Assembly: GCF_014649755.1 (NCBI RefSeq)
Contig: NZ_BMTQ01000011.1
Location: 124,001 to 188,000, forward strand
Origin: Streptomyces litmocidini
Lineage (GTDB): Bacteria > Actinomycetota > Actinomycetes > Streptomycetales > Streptomycetaceae
DNA: 64,000 bases
Reading direction: 5' to 3'
Both the position numbers and the translations under genes were made by a program. The number at the start of each line of letters is the position of its first letter. Within the stretch, counting starts at the first letter, position 1. Below the pieces are notes generated by a model that saw only the letters and a program-made list of their open reading frames with translations, was not told the DNA's origin and made no database searches. This document shows positions 7,491-18,331 of the stretch, in pieces.

Positions 7491-8087
7491 ATGACGGACG
7501 ACGCCAACGCCCCCTGGCTGATCGTCGGCCTCGGCAACCCGGGGCCCGAGTACGCGGGCAACCGCCACAACATCGGTTTCATGGTCGTGGACCTGCTCGC
7601 GGAGCGGATCCGCGGCTCGTTCAAGCGGGCGCAGAAGGCGCAGGCTCAGGTCGTCGAGGGCCGGATGGGGCCTCCGGGGCCCGAGAACCGGCGGGTGGTC
7701 CTCGCGAAGCCGATGTCGTACATGAACCTCTCGGGCGGTCCGGTGACGGCGCTGCGCGACTTCTACAAGGTGCCGACGGCGCACGTGGTGGCGGTCCACG
7801 ACGAGTTGGACATCGATTACGGGGTGCTGCGGCTGAAGTTGGGCGGCGGTGACAACGGGCACAACGGTCTGAAGTCGATGACGAAGGCGATGGGTGCCGA
7901 CTACCACCGGGTGCGGTGCGGGATCGGGCGTCCGCCGGGCCGGATGCAGGTGGCGGACTTCGTGCTGAAGGACTTCTCGTCGGCGGAGCGCAAGGACCTG
8001 GGGTGGTTCGTGGACCGGGCTGCGGACGCGGTGGAGTGTCTGGTGGCGGAGGGTCTGGAGCGGGCGCAGTCGGCGTACAACTCGTAG
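7491..8087 (+). CDS. pth: Peptidyl-tRNA hydrolase
   Basis: This 198-residue enzyme frees tRNA from prematurely released peptidyl-tRNA. The family signatures are GLGNPGPEYAGNRHNIGFM near the N-terminus, containing the substrate-contact Asn and the catalytic His. The HDELDIDYG segment follows, then GGGDNGHNGLKS and RCGIGRP. The length is normal. GAGGAG lies 13 bases before ATG 7491. It commonly sits after rplY in actinobacteria, as here. Confidence 0.97.
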   Translation: MTDDANAPWLIVGLGNPGPEYAGNRHNIGFMVVDLLAERIRGSFKRAQKAQAQVVEGRMGPPGPENRRVVLAKPMSYMNLSGGPVTALRDFYKVPTAHVVAVHDELDIDYGVLRLKLGGGDNGHNGLKSMTKAMGADYHRVRCGIGRPPGRMQVADFVLKDFSSAERKDLGWFVDRAADAVECLVAEGLERAQSAYNS

Positions 8088-8113
8088 GGCCTGGCGTCGG
8101 GAAGGTACGACTG

Positions 8114-8119
8114 TACGAT
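8114..8119 (+). promoter_or_regulatory. Putative leaderless -10 hexamer for the 8128 membrane protein
   Basis: TACGAT is followed by 8 bases and then ATG 8128, with no ribosome-binding sequence between. This fits a leaderless transcript. Confidence 0.55.
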
Positions 8120-8127
8120 CGCGGGTC

Positions 8128-8571
8128 ATGACGCACGTCCGTACCGCAGCCATGGCCCTGGTCGCCCTGCTCCTCGTCGTCGCGGGCGCCTGGGCCTCGT
8201 GGAACTCCGCCCAGCACGTCCTGCTCGGGAAGGGGCGTGAGCACGGGACGTTGACGGTGACCGACTGCACGGACGAGACGTGCAGCGGGCGTTACGTGCC
8301 GGAGGATCCGTCGTCGACGCGCCGGACGTTGTCGATCGCGCGTTCGGTGGCGGCGGAGAAGGGCGTGACGATCCCGGTGGTGGTGAAGCCGGGGACGGGC
8401 GAGGGCGTGCGGACGGGCTGGGGCGGGGGGTTGCACGCCTGGCTGCCGCTGGGCGGGGCGTTGTTGCTGGCGGCGCCGTTGGTGGGCGGGGGGATGCGGT
8501 TGCCGCGAACGGGGTGGTCGTTGGCGGGGGCCGGGGGTGCGGTGCTGGTGGCGGCGTTCTTCGCGCTCTGA
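8128..8571 (+). CDS. Small membrane protein, unknown function
   Basis: The 147-residue protein has three predicted membrane spans: about residues 5-24, 104-122 and 128-147. Between the first and second is an extracytoplasmic loop of about 80 residues holding two cysteines (VTDCTDETCSG, residues 48-53), which could form a disulfide or bind metal. No known family is recognised. It follows pth at 40 bases but has its own apparent leaderless promoter. It converges on ppc across a shared hairpin. Confidence 0.75.
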   Translation: MTHVRTAAMALVALLLVVAGAWASWNSAQHVLLGKGREHGTLTVTDCTDETCSGRYVPEDPSSTRRTLSIARSVAAEKGVTIPVVVKPGTGEGVRTGWGGGLHAWLPLGGALLLAAPLVGGGMRLPRTGWSLAGAGGAVLVAAFFAL

Positions 8572-8672
8572 GCCGTTCGGTTCCGGTCGTGGCCGTGGTC
8601 GACGGTGTGATCGCGCGGGGCTGGTTCGGCCTGTCCCGCGCGGGTGCGGCCGGGTCGGGTGCCGCTTCCGGG

Positions 8673-8718
8673 GCACGGCAGAGCCCCCGCCGGTTTCCCG
8701 GCGGGGGCTCTGCCGTGC
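8673..8718. terminator. Bidirectional hairpin terminator between 8128 gene and ppc
   Basis: A perfect 21-bp stem (8673-8693 with 8698-8718) closed by a TTTC loop sits in the convergent gap. No T-run is present on either side. Its symmetry would stop transcription from both directions. Confidence 0.85.
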
Positions 8719-8730
8719 GTGCGGGGGCTG

Positions 8731-11460
<2,730 letters not shown>

Positions 11461-11615
11461 AGGTGCGGCTCCTTGCAGTGTTTGAGCACGTCTGGAGGGG
11501 TTTCCGGAGGCTTGCGGACCGCGCTGTCCGACGTCCCCAGGATAGGTGTCCACATGGTGGGCGGTGGGCAGGGGCCTGTTGTGCCCTCTTGCCGCGCGCC
11601 ACGGCGCTGCCATAC

Positions 11616-11644
11616 TTACGACGCCGTAGGTTACGGATGCGTAG
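11616..11644. promoter_or_regulatory. Twin palindromic operator upstream of the desaturase
   Basis: Two copies of TTACG-N4-CGTAG occur at 11616-11629 (N4 = ACGC) and 11631-11644 (N4 = GATG), with centres 15 bp apart. Each is an inverted repeat. They lie 56-84 bases before the desaturase start, in the intergenic region shared with ppc. The obvious candidate binder is the TetR regulator encoded in the same operon. Confidence 0.6.
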
Positions 11645-11699
11645 CCACGGATCCGTCCTTCGACGCGTTTCCCTTTCCCCTCACCCCCCAGGGACATCC

Positions 11700-12680
11700 A
11701 TGACCATGAGCCCCCAGATGACGTCGGCGCCCGAGGCGCCGGACACCGAGGCGCTGCCTTCCGCCACGCTGGGCGGGGACAGCAAGCGTTCGATCGAGCA
11801 GATCACCTTGCTGCTGTTCATCACGGTGCCGTTCCTGGCGCTGCTGGCCGCGGTGCCGCTGGCGTGGGGGTGGGGGGTGAGCTGGCTGGATCTGGGGTTG
11901 ATGGTGGCGATGTACTACATCGGCTGCCACGGGATCACGATCGGGTTCCACCGGTACTTCACGCACGGTTCCTTCAAGGCGAAGCGGCCGTTGCGGATCG
12001 CGCTCGCGATCATGGGGTCGCTGGCCGTGGAGGGGCCGCTGGTGCGCTGGGTGGCGGATCACCGCAAGCACCACAGGTTCTCGGACGCGGAGGGCGATCC
12101 GCATTCGCCGTGGCGGTTCGGCGAGACGGTTCCGGCGCTGATGAAGGGCCTGTGGTGGGCGCACATCGGCTGGATGTTCGACGAGGAGCAGACGCCGCAG
12201 CAGAAGTACGCGCCCGATCTGATCAAGGATCCGGCGATCCGGGCGATCTCTCGCCAGTTCGTGCTGTGGACGGTCGTGTCGCTGGCGATCCCGCCGCTGG
12301 TGGGCGGTCTGGTGACGATGTCGTGGTGGGGCGCGTTCACGGCGTTCTTCTGGGGTTCGCTGGTGCGGGTGGCGTTGTTGCACCACGTGACGTGGTCGAT
12401 CAACTCGATCTGTCACGCGGTGGGCAAGCGGCCGTTCAAGTCGCGTGACCGTTCGGGCAACGTGTGGTGGCTGGCGGTGCTGTCCTGTGGCGAGTCCTGG
12501 CACAACCTGCACCACGCGGACCCGACGTCGGCGCGGCACGGGGTGCTGCGGGGGCAGTTGGACTCCAGTGCGCGGCTGATCCGCTGGTTCGAGCAGCTGG
12601 GCTGGGCGACGGATGTGCGCTGGCCGGCGAAGTCCCGCATCGAAGCCCGCCGCCAGGGCGCGTCCGCAGACGCGGCATGA
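11700..12680 (+). CDS. Acyl-CoA (delta-9 type) fatty acid desaturase
   Basis: The 326-residue integral membrane di-iron enzyme introduces a double bond into acyl chains, adjusting membrane fluidity. All three histidine boxes are present: H84-RYFT-H89, H121-RK-HH125 and HNLHH near residue 265. They are separated by pairs of hydrophobic spans. ATG 11700 follows CAGGGA. The stop codon overlaps the next start (ATGA at 12677-12680), so a TetR repressor is translationally coupled. This is the layout of lipid-responsive desaturase circuits. Confidence 0.93.
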   Translation: MTMSPQMTSAPEAPDTEALPSATLGGDSKRSIEQITLLLFITVPFLALLAAVPLAWGWGVSWLDLGLMVAMYYIGCHGITIGFHRYFTHGSFKAKRPLRIALAIMGSLAVEGPLVRWVADHRKHHRFSDAEGDPHSPWRFGETVPALMKGLWWAHIGWMFDEEQTPQQKYAPDLIKDPAIRAISRQFVLWTVVSLAIPPLVGGLVTMSWWGAFTAFFWGSLVRVALLHHVTWSINSICHAVGKRPFKSRDRSGNVWWLAVLSCGESWHNLHHADPTSARHGVLRGQLDSSARLIRWFEQLGWATDVRWPAKSRIEARRQGASADAA

Positions 12681-13369
12681 TGGAAGACGTGGCGATCGAG
12701 GGCAGGACCGGCGGTACTACGGGCGGCGGCGGAGAGCAGAAGCCCCGGCGTGGGCGCCGGGTGCGGATGACGGGCGCGGAACGCCGGGAGCAGTTGCTCG
12801 ACATCGGTCGCACGCTCTTCGCGGCGAAGGGCTTCGAGGGCACGTCGGTGGAGGAGATCGCGGCGAAGGCCGGGGTCTCCAAGCCGGTGGTGTACGAGCA
12901 CTTCGGGGGGAAGGAGGGGCTGTACGCCGTCGTGGTCGACCGGGAGATGCGGCAGCTCCTGGACGGGGTGACGGGGGCGCTGACGGCGGGGCATCCGCGG
13001 GAGCTCCTGGAGCAGGCGGCGTTCGCGCTGCTCGACTACATCGAGAACTACACGGACGGTTTCCGGATCCTCGTGCGGGATTCGCCGGTGGCGCAGTCGA
13101 CGGGCACGTTCGCGTCGTTGATCAGTGACATCGCCACGCAGGTGGAGGACATCCTGGGTCTGGAGTTCAAGGCGCGGGGTTTCGATCCGAAGCTGGCGCC
13201 GCTGTACGCGCAGGCGCTGGTGGGCAGTGTGGCGCTGACGGGGCAGTGGTGGCTGGACGTCCGCAAGCCGAAGAAGGCGGAGGTCGCGGCGCATCTGGTG
13301 AACCTGGCGTGGCACGGGCTCGACGGTCTGGAGCAGAAGCCGCGGCTGATAGGGCACCGCAAGAGCTGA
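12677..13369 (+). CDS. TetR-family regulator coupled to the desaturase
   Basis: The 230-residue protein starts with a 34-residue flexible basic segment. A TetR DNA-binding domain follows (about 33-80: REQLLDIGRTLFAAKGFEGT and EEIAAKAGVSKPVVYEHFGGKEGLY), then an all-helical ligand domain. Its start overlaps the desaturase stop by four bases. By analogy with DesT-type systems it probably senses acyl-CoAs and represses its own operon through the twin palindromes at 11616-11644. The ligand is inferred, not visible. Confidence 0.88.
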   Translation: MMEDVAIEGRTGGTTGGGGEQKPRRGRRVRMTGAERREQLLDIGRTLFAAKGFEGTSVEEIAAKAGVSKPVVYEHFGGKEGLYAVVVDREMRQLLDGVTGALTAGHPRELLEQAAFALLDYIENYTDGFRILVRDSPVAQSTGTFASLISDIATQVEDILGLEFKARGFDPKLAPLYAQALVGSVALTGQWWLDVRKPKKAEVAAHLVNLAWHGLDGLEQKPRLIGHRKS

Positions 13370-13431
13370 GCGGGCGGGGGCCGGCGGGCCTGGGCCGGGG
13401 GCGGCGGCCGGGCGGGTGACGGAGCGGGAAA

Positions 13432-13445
13432 CGACCGGACGGTCG
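13432..13445. promoter_or_regulatory. Palindrome in the gap before the first FG-GAP gene
   Basis: CGACCG-GA-CGGTCG is a perfect inverted repeat 63 bases after the TetR stop and about 190 bases before the FG-GAP gene. It could be an operator or part of a weak transcription-stop structure. The rest of 13370-13612 contains a -10-like TAGACT near 13490 and no gene. Confidence 0.35.
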
Positions 13446-13612
13446 GATTCGGCGAGGTAAACATCTGGTAATCGGCCGCGCCGTGAGTAGACTCGCGTTC
13501 AACATCCGGGGGGGTGTTCCGACCGTCCTACGAGGTCGTCTCCGCATGCCTACTGCCCTGCGCTGACGCCGTTCGACGCCTTGTGAACCTCCCCGTTTGG
13601 TTCTGTCGAACC

Positions 13613-13633
13613 TCTGATCCCTGGGGGGGATCT
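13613..13633 (+). promoter_or_regulatory. 21-base leader element shared with the second FG-GAP gene (copy 1)
   Basis: This stretch, with core CCTGGGGGGGATCT, is identical to 15534-15554 and lies immediately before the TTG start. The G7 run stands where a ribosome site belongs. Flanking sequence between the two genes is not conserved to the same degree, which points to a functional element. Confidence 0.65.
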
Positions 13634-13635
13634 TT

Positions 13636-15360
13636 TTGTTCTTCCTGCGTTCCAAGCGTGCGCGTCGCCTTGCCGGCTGCACCGCTCTCGCCCTTTCCGC
13701 GGGCATGCTCCTCGCGAGCCCGGCGTCCGCCGACTCGCCGGCGCCGCGTCCGGCGGTCGAGAAGCCGGCCGCGGCCGGTGCCGCGTTGCCGAAGCCGATC
13801 CTGCCGAAGGCGGACGGTGCCCGGGCCGGGATCGCCGGCGCCGCGGAGGGCGGCACCGCCCTGCGCTCCGACGTGGACGGCGACGGTTACAGCGACGTCC
13901 TGTACCGCGGCTACGACGGCGAGGTCTACTCGGTTCCGACCAGCGACGTCGCCGGCTCGATGATCTACCGCGGCGACGGCACCACCGCCTCCGCCAAGGA
14001 CATCATCCCGATCGGTGACCAGGACCTGAACGGCAGCCGTCCCGAGGTCCTGGTCCTGTCGGCCGACGGTGACCTGACGCTGTACGGCGACACCACCGAG
14101 TCCTACGGCGACTTCCGCTGGGCCGGTTCCGGCTGGCACGTCTACAACAAGGTCTTCTCGCCCGGTGACATCAGTGGTGACGGCCGCGCGGACGTGCTGG
14201 CCCGGACGCCCTCCGGCGAGCTGTGGGTGTACGTGTCCACCGGCACGTACAACGCCCCGTTCCACGCCCGCCAGAAGGTCGGCAACGGCTGGGGCGCCTA
14301 CGACCACCTGATCGGTCTCGGCGACAGCGACGGCGACGGCCGGGGCGACTTCCTCGCCCGTACGCCCTCCGGCGTCCTCTTCTACTACGGCAGCACCGGC
14401 AGCCCGTACTCGGTGAAGGCGCGCAAGGAGGTCGGTCACGGCTGGGGGGTCTACAACCAGGTCCTCGGCATCGACGACTTCAACGGTGACGGCGTCGGCG
14501 ACGTCCTCGCCCGTGCCTCCGACGGCACCCTGTGGTCGTACACGGGCACCGGCGGCGGCCACTTCGCCGCCCGCCAGCAGGCGAGCCAGGCCGGCGCCTG
14601 GGCAGAAGGCCCCCAGCTGAGCGGCGCGGGCAACGTCCCGGCGTACGGCAAGGAGGGCATGCTCGCCCGCGACAAGGCCGGCACGCTCTTCTGGTACAAC
14701 ACGCGGGAGACCGGCAAGCTGGCCCCCCGTACGCAGATCAGCGACACGGGCGGCTGGGCCGGCGCCACCATCTTCGAGGCCAGCTCGCTGGGCGACGACG
14801 GCGTCTCCGACACCCTGGAGATCTACAACGGCCACCTGTACGGCAACAGCACCGACTTCGGCGGCGGCTGGAGCATCTACAACCACCTCGTGGGCGCGGG
14901 CGACCTGAGCGGCGACGGTCGCGGCGACCTGCTGGCGCGGGACCGCTCCGGCGTCCTGTACCTGTACCGCGGCAACGCCTACGGCACCGCCGTGGGCGCC
15001 CGCGTGAAGGTCGGCGGCGGCTGGGGTGCGTACGACCGCATCGTCGGCGCCGGCGACTTCTCGGGCGACGGTCTGAACGACCTGGTGGCCCGCACCAAGG
15101 ACGGCTACCTGTACCTGTACCAGGGCACGGGCCAGGCCGGTTACCCGTTCAAGCCGCGCGTGAAGGTCGGCGGCGGGTGGAACGTGTACCCGAAGCTGGT
15201 CGCCCCCGGTGACGTCACGGGTGACGGCAAGGCCGACCTGCTCGCGGTGAACTCGGGCGGCGAGCTGTTCCGCTACACCGGCACCGGCGAGGCGGGCTAC
15301 GCCTTCAAGCCGCGCGTCTCCATCGGCACCGGCTACCAGGTCTACAACGGCCTGTACTAG
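13636..15360 (+). CDS. Secreted FG-GAP/VCBS repeat beta-propeller protein (copy 1)
   Basis: The 574-residue protein has a Sec signal peptide (RRLAGCTALALSAGMLLASPASA). A proline/alanine linker follows, then about eight repeats of the pattern W..YN.....GD.sGDGr.DLLAR...G.L..Y.GTG. The DxDGDG-type loops should bind calcium, and the repeats should fold into an integrin-like propeller. No catalytic domain is seen, so a binding or surface role is likely. TTG 13636 is the only start that keeps the signal peptide and follows the G-rich leader; the tandem paralogue uses TTG in the same way. A hairpin terminator follows. Confidence 0.82.
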   Translation: MFFLRSKRARRLAGCTALALSAGMLLASPASADSPAPRPAVEKPAAAGAALPKPILPKADGARAGIAGAAEGGTALRSDVDGDGYSDVLYRGYDGEVYSVPTSDVAGSMIYRGDGTTASAKDIIPIGDQDLNGSRPEVLVLSADGDLTLYGDTTESYGDFRWAGSGWHVYNKVFSPGDISGDGRADVLARTPSGELWVYVSTGTYNAPFHARQKVGNGWGAYDHLIGLGDSDGDGRGDFLARTPSGVLFYYGSTGSPYSVKARKEVGHGWGVYNQVLGIDDFNGDGVGDVLARASDGTLWSYTGTGGGHFAARQQASQAGAWAEGPQLSGAGNVPAYGKEGMLARDKAGTLFWYNTRETGKLAPRTQISDTGGWAGATIFEASSLGDDGVSDTLEIYNGHLYGNSTDFGGGWSIYNHLVGAGDLSGDGRGDLLARDRSGVLYLYRGNAYGTAVGARVKVGGGWGAYDRIVGAGDFSGDGLNDLVARTKDGYLYLYQGTGQAGYPFKPRVKVGGGWNVYPKLVAPGDVTGDGKADLLAVNSGGELFRYTGTGEAGYAFKPRVSIGTGYQVYNGLY

Positions 15361-15375
15361 TCGCAGCGCGTTCCC

Positions 15376-15413
15376 GGGACGCCCCGCACCGGTTGCCCGG
15401 TGCGGGGCGTCCC
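15376..15413 (+). terminator. Hairpin terminator after FG-GAP copy 1
   Basis: A perfect 17-bp stem (15376-15392 with 15397-15413) with TTGC loop lies 15 bases after the stop. Its core GCCCCGCACCGG is shared with the terminator after copy 2, so the duplication included the terminator. Confidence 0.85.
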
Positions 15414-15533
15414 GCGTCCGTGGGGGCGCGTCACGCCCGGGAGGTATGCTCCCCACACGCCGGGGTGTCCGCCCTTCGTACGCGCTTTCCTCCGTAGCGA
15501 GGCGCCGCGGACCCGTTCCCGGTCCGACGACAT

Positions 15534-15554
15534 TCTGATCCCTGGGGGGGATCT
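15534..15554 (+). promoter_or_regulatory. 21-base leader element shared with the first FG-GAP gene (copy 2)
   Basis: Identical over 21 bases to 13613-13633. It lies directly before the TTG start of the second gene and about 90 bases downstream of a -10-like TATGCT near 15446. Confidence 0.65.
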
Positions 15555-15555
15555 C

Positions 15556-17265
15556 TTGCGTTCTGTGCACTTCTCCCGCGCACGCCTCGGCGCGTGCACC
15601 GCGCTCGTGCTCTCCGCGGGCATGCTGCTCGCGACCCCGGCCTCGGCCGGTCAGCCCGGGCCGCGCCCGGCCGCCGAGAAGCCGGCGACCGGCTTCACCG
15701 TTCCGCCCCTGAACCGGCCCCTGAGCGGCGCGGCCCGTCAGGATGCCGACGCGACCTCCGGGGTCGGCGCCTCGCCGCAGCTGTCGGACTTCGACGGCGA
15801 CGGCGGCGGCGACCTGATCTTCCGCGGCGCGGACGGCAAGGTCTACACGTCCACGACCTCCGGCCAGGGCGGTGAGTTCACCTCCGTCACGGAGCCGCCG
15901 AAGGACATCGTCCCGATCGGCAACCAGGACGGGAACGCCAGCGGCCCCGAGGTCCTGACGCTGTCCGCGCAGGGCGCGCTCCGGATGTACGCGGACGCCA
16001 CGCCGACCGGCGGGAGCTACGCCTGGCAGGGCAACGGCTGGAACATCTACAACAAGGTCGTCGCGCCCGGCGACGTGAACGACGACGGCCGGGCGGACCT
16101 GGTCGCCCGCGACCTCGACGGCAACCTGTGGCTCTACTACGCCACCGGCGTCCGCACCGCGCCGTTCTCGGCGCGCGTGAAGATCGGCACCGGCTGGAAC
16201 ACCTACGACCAGCTCCTCGGCATCGGCGACGACAACGGGGACGGCTGGGCGGACCTGATCGCCCGCGACACCGCCGGCGTCCTGTGGTTCTACGCCGGCA
16301 CGGGCGACAAGGCGAAGCCGTTCGCCACCCGCCGGTCGATCGGCACCGGCTGGGGCGTCTACAACCAGGTCCTGCCCGTCGGCGACGACGACGGCGACGG
16401 CAACGGCGAGCTGATCGCCCGCGACCTGAAGGGCACGCTCTGGTACTACACGGGCAGGGGCGACGGCACCCTCGCGGCCCGTCAGCAGATCAGTGACCCG
16501 GGCGACTGGGCCGGCGTCCCGCAGTTCGGCGGGGCGGGCAACAACCCGGTCACCGGCGCCAAGGACGGCGTCTTCGCGCGGGACACCTCCGGCACGATGT
16601 ACTGGTACCGCAGCTCGAACACCGGTGGCCTGAGCGCCCGCAGCCAGTCAGGCACGACCGGTGGCTGGAGCGGGGCCAACTTCACGCACCTGTCCACGAT
16701 GGACCAGGACGCCTCGTCGGACCTCGCGGAGATCTACCAGGGCCGCCTCTACATCGACGGCAAGGACATCGGCGGCGGCTGGGGCGTCTACAACACGATC
16801 GTCGGCCCCGGTGACCTGTCCGGCGACGGCAAGGGCGACCTGCTGGCCCGCGACGGCTCCGGCTACCTCTACCTGTACAAGGGCAACGGCTCCGGCACCG
16901 CCCTCGCCTCCCGCATCAAGGTCGGCACCGGCTGGGGGATCTACAACAAGATCATCGGCGCGGGTGACTACACGGGCGACGGCCGCACGGACATCGTGGC
17001 CCGCACCTCCGGCGGCGACCTGTACCTCTACGCCGGCACCGGCGATCCCGTCACGCCGTTCAAGGCCCGCCAGAACATCGGCACCGGCTGGAACACGTAC
17101 TCCAAGATCGTCGCCCCCGGCGACCTCGACGCCGACGGCAAGGGCGACCTGCTCGGCGTCACCTCGGGCGGCGACCTCTACCGCTACCTGAACACCTCGC
17201 CGGGCAGGTTCACCGCCCGGGTCTCCATCGGCCACGGCTACGGCGTCTACAACAGCATGTCCTGA
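15556..17265 (+). CDS. Secreted FG-GAP/VCBS repeat beta-propeller protein (copy 2)
   Basis: The 569-residue paralogue of the preceding gene has the same layout: a signal peptide (ARLGACTALVLSAGMLLATPASA), a linker, and about eight GDxNGDGxxDLxAR repeats with WN.YN motifs. A central divergent blade (around residues 300-390) lacks some acidic ligands. TTG 15556 is used because the upstream extension has no family similarity and would bury the signal peptide. Two terminators and separate promoter-like elements suggest that each copy is transcribed alone. Probable roles are calcium-dependent surface binding or matrix interaction. Confidence 0.82.
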   Translation: MRSVHFSRARLGACTALVLSAGMLLATPASAGQPGPRPAAEKPATGFTVPPLNRPLSGAARQDADATSGVGASPQLSDFDGDGGGDLIFRGADGKVYTSTTSGQGGEFTSVTEPPKDIVPIGNQDGNASGPEVLTLSAQGALRMYADATPTGGSYAWQGNGWNIYNKVVAPGDVNDDGRADLVARDLDGNLWLYYATGVRTAPFSARVKIGTGWNTYDQLLGIGDDNGDGWADLIARDTAGVLWFYAGTGDKAKPFATRRSIGTGWGVYNQVLPVGDDDGDGNGELIARDLKGTLWYYTGRGDGTLAARQQISDPGDWAGVPQFGGAGNNPVTGAKDGVFARDTSGTMYWYRSSNTGGLSARSQSGTTGGWSGANFTHLSTMDQDASSDLAEIYQGRLYIDGKDIGGGWGVYNTIVGPGDLSGDGKGDLLARDGSGYLYLYKGNGSGTALASRIKVGTGWGIYNKIIGAGDYTGDGRTDIVARTSGGDLYLYAGTGDPVTPFKARQNIGTGWNTYSKIVAPGDLDADGKGDLLGVTSGGDLYRYLNTSPGRFTARVSIGHGYGVYNSMS

Positions 17266-17280
17266 CGGGCCCGCACACGG

Positions 17281-17318
17281 GGGCGCCCCGCACCGGACCC
17301 CTCCGGTGCGGGGCGCCC
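17281..17318. terminator. Convergent hairpin terminator between FG-GAP copy 2 and tam
   Basis: A 16-bp perfect stem (17281-17296 with 17303-17318) around ACCCCT lies between converging genes and can serve both. Confidence 0.83.
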
Positions 17319-17334
17319 GCGTCTCCGCCCCCTT

Positions 17335-18168
17335 TCAGGGTTTCTTGCGGGCGACGGCGAAGATCCGGCGGAAGGGGAAGACCGTGCCGTGCGGGCCGGG
17401 CGGGTAGGCCTCGCGCAGGAGCCGGCGGTACTGGGCGAGGAAGGCGTCGACCGCCTCCCGGTCGTCGCCCAGGGTGGTGAGGACGGGCCGCAGGGCGGTG
17501 CCCTTGACCCAGTCCAGGACGGGGTCCTCCCCCTGGAGCAGCTGGCAGTACGTGGTCTCCCAGACGTCCGTCTCGCAGCCGAGGTCGGTGAGGCGGGTGA
17601 GGTAGTCGGCGGTGTCGAGGACGTGGACGTAGCGGCGGCCCTGGTCGCCGAGGCGGGCCCGCCACTCGGGGGTCTCGCAGAGTTCGCCGAGCAGGGCGTG
17701 GCTGGGCGAGGTGAAGTTGCCGGGGACCTGGAAGGCGAGGGTGCCGCCGGGGCGGAGGCCGTCGATCCAGGCGGCGAAGGACTCGGGGTGGTTGGGGACC
17801 CATTGGAGGGCGGCGTTGGAGACGATCAGGTCGTAGGGCTCGTCGGGGGTCCAGTGGGCGGCGTCGGCGGGCCGGAAGTCGAGCCAGCCGCCGCCCCGGG
17901 TGGTGCCCGCCCAGTCCTTCTCGGCGCGTTCCAGCATGTCGGGCGAGAGGTCGAACCCGGTGATGTGGGCGTCGGTCCACCGGTCGGCGAGGAGGACCGT
18001 CACGTTGCCGGGTCCGCAGCCGAGGTCGGCGATGCGGGCGGGGCGCCGCTGGGCGGGCAGCTGCGGTATTCGGGCGAGGAGATCGAGGAACGGGCGGGTG
18101 CGGTGGCCGGAGTGTCGGAGGTACTGCTGTGGATCCCAGGTCGGTGCGGCGGTGTCCACGGAATGCAT
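17335..18168 (-). CDS. tam: Trans-aconitate 2-methyltransferase
   Basis: The 277-residue SAM-dependent enzyme methylates trans-aconitate, a toxic isomer that inhibits aconitase. The class I methyltransferase motif I is IADLGCGPGNVTVLLADRW and motif II is GFDLSPDMLERA. LIVSNAALQWVPNHP matches the Tam family closely. ATG 18168 has an AAGGGGG site 8-14 bases upstream; longer versions begin in AT-rich promoter DNA. It diverges from a MarR gene across an operator region, the arrangement of tam-tamR in S. coelicolor. Confidence 0.92.
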   Translation of the reverse strand: MHSVDTAAPTWDPQQYLRHSGHRTRPFLDLLARIPQLPAQRRPARIADLGCGPGNVTVLLADRWTDAHITGFDLSPDMLERAEKDWAGTTRGGGWLDFRPADAAHWTPDEPYDLIVSNAALQWVPNHPESFAAWIDGLRPGGTLAFQVPGNFTSPSHALLGELCETPEWRARLGDQGRRYVHVLDTADYLTRLTDLGCETDVWETTYCQLLQGEDPVLDWVKGTALRPVLTTLGDDREAVDAFLAQYRRLLREAYPPGPHGTVFPFRRIFAVARKKP

Positions 18169-18250
18169 GTTCGAAGCCCCCTTGCTGGCACGAGTTGCCG
18201 AAGCGGAACGGAGTTCCGGCGGGGTCCCTTCCCCATAGTCCAGGAAAATA

Positions 18251-18297
18251 TATCTTGATTCCAAGATACTCGACATCGAGAAACTCGAATACAAGAG
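18251..18297. promoter_or_regulatory. TamR operator cluster between tam and tamR
   Basis: The perfect inverted repeat TATCTTG-ATTC-CAAGATA occupies 18251-18268. A second palindrome CTCG-ACAT-CGAG is at 18269-18280, and a weaker third related site at 18284-18297. Centres are 15-16 bp apart. The first matches the CTTG-N4-CAAG form typical of MarR-family operators. The region is strikingly AT-rich for this genome. Confidence 0.75.
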
Positions 18298-18331
18298 ACT
18301 TTATGTCAACAGACCCTCTACACTGATCGTC

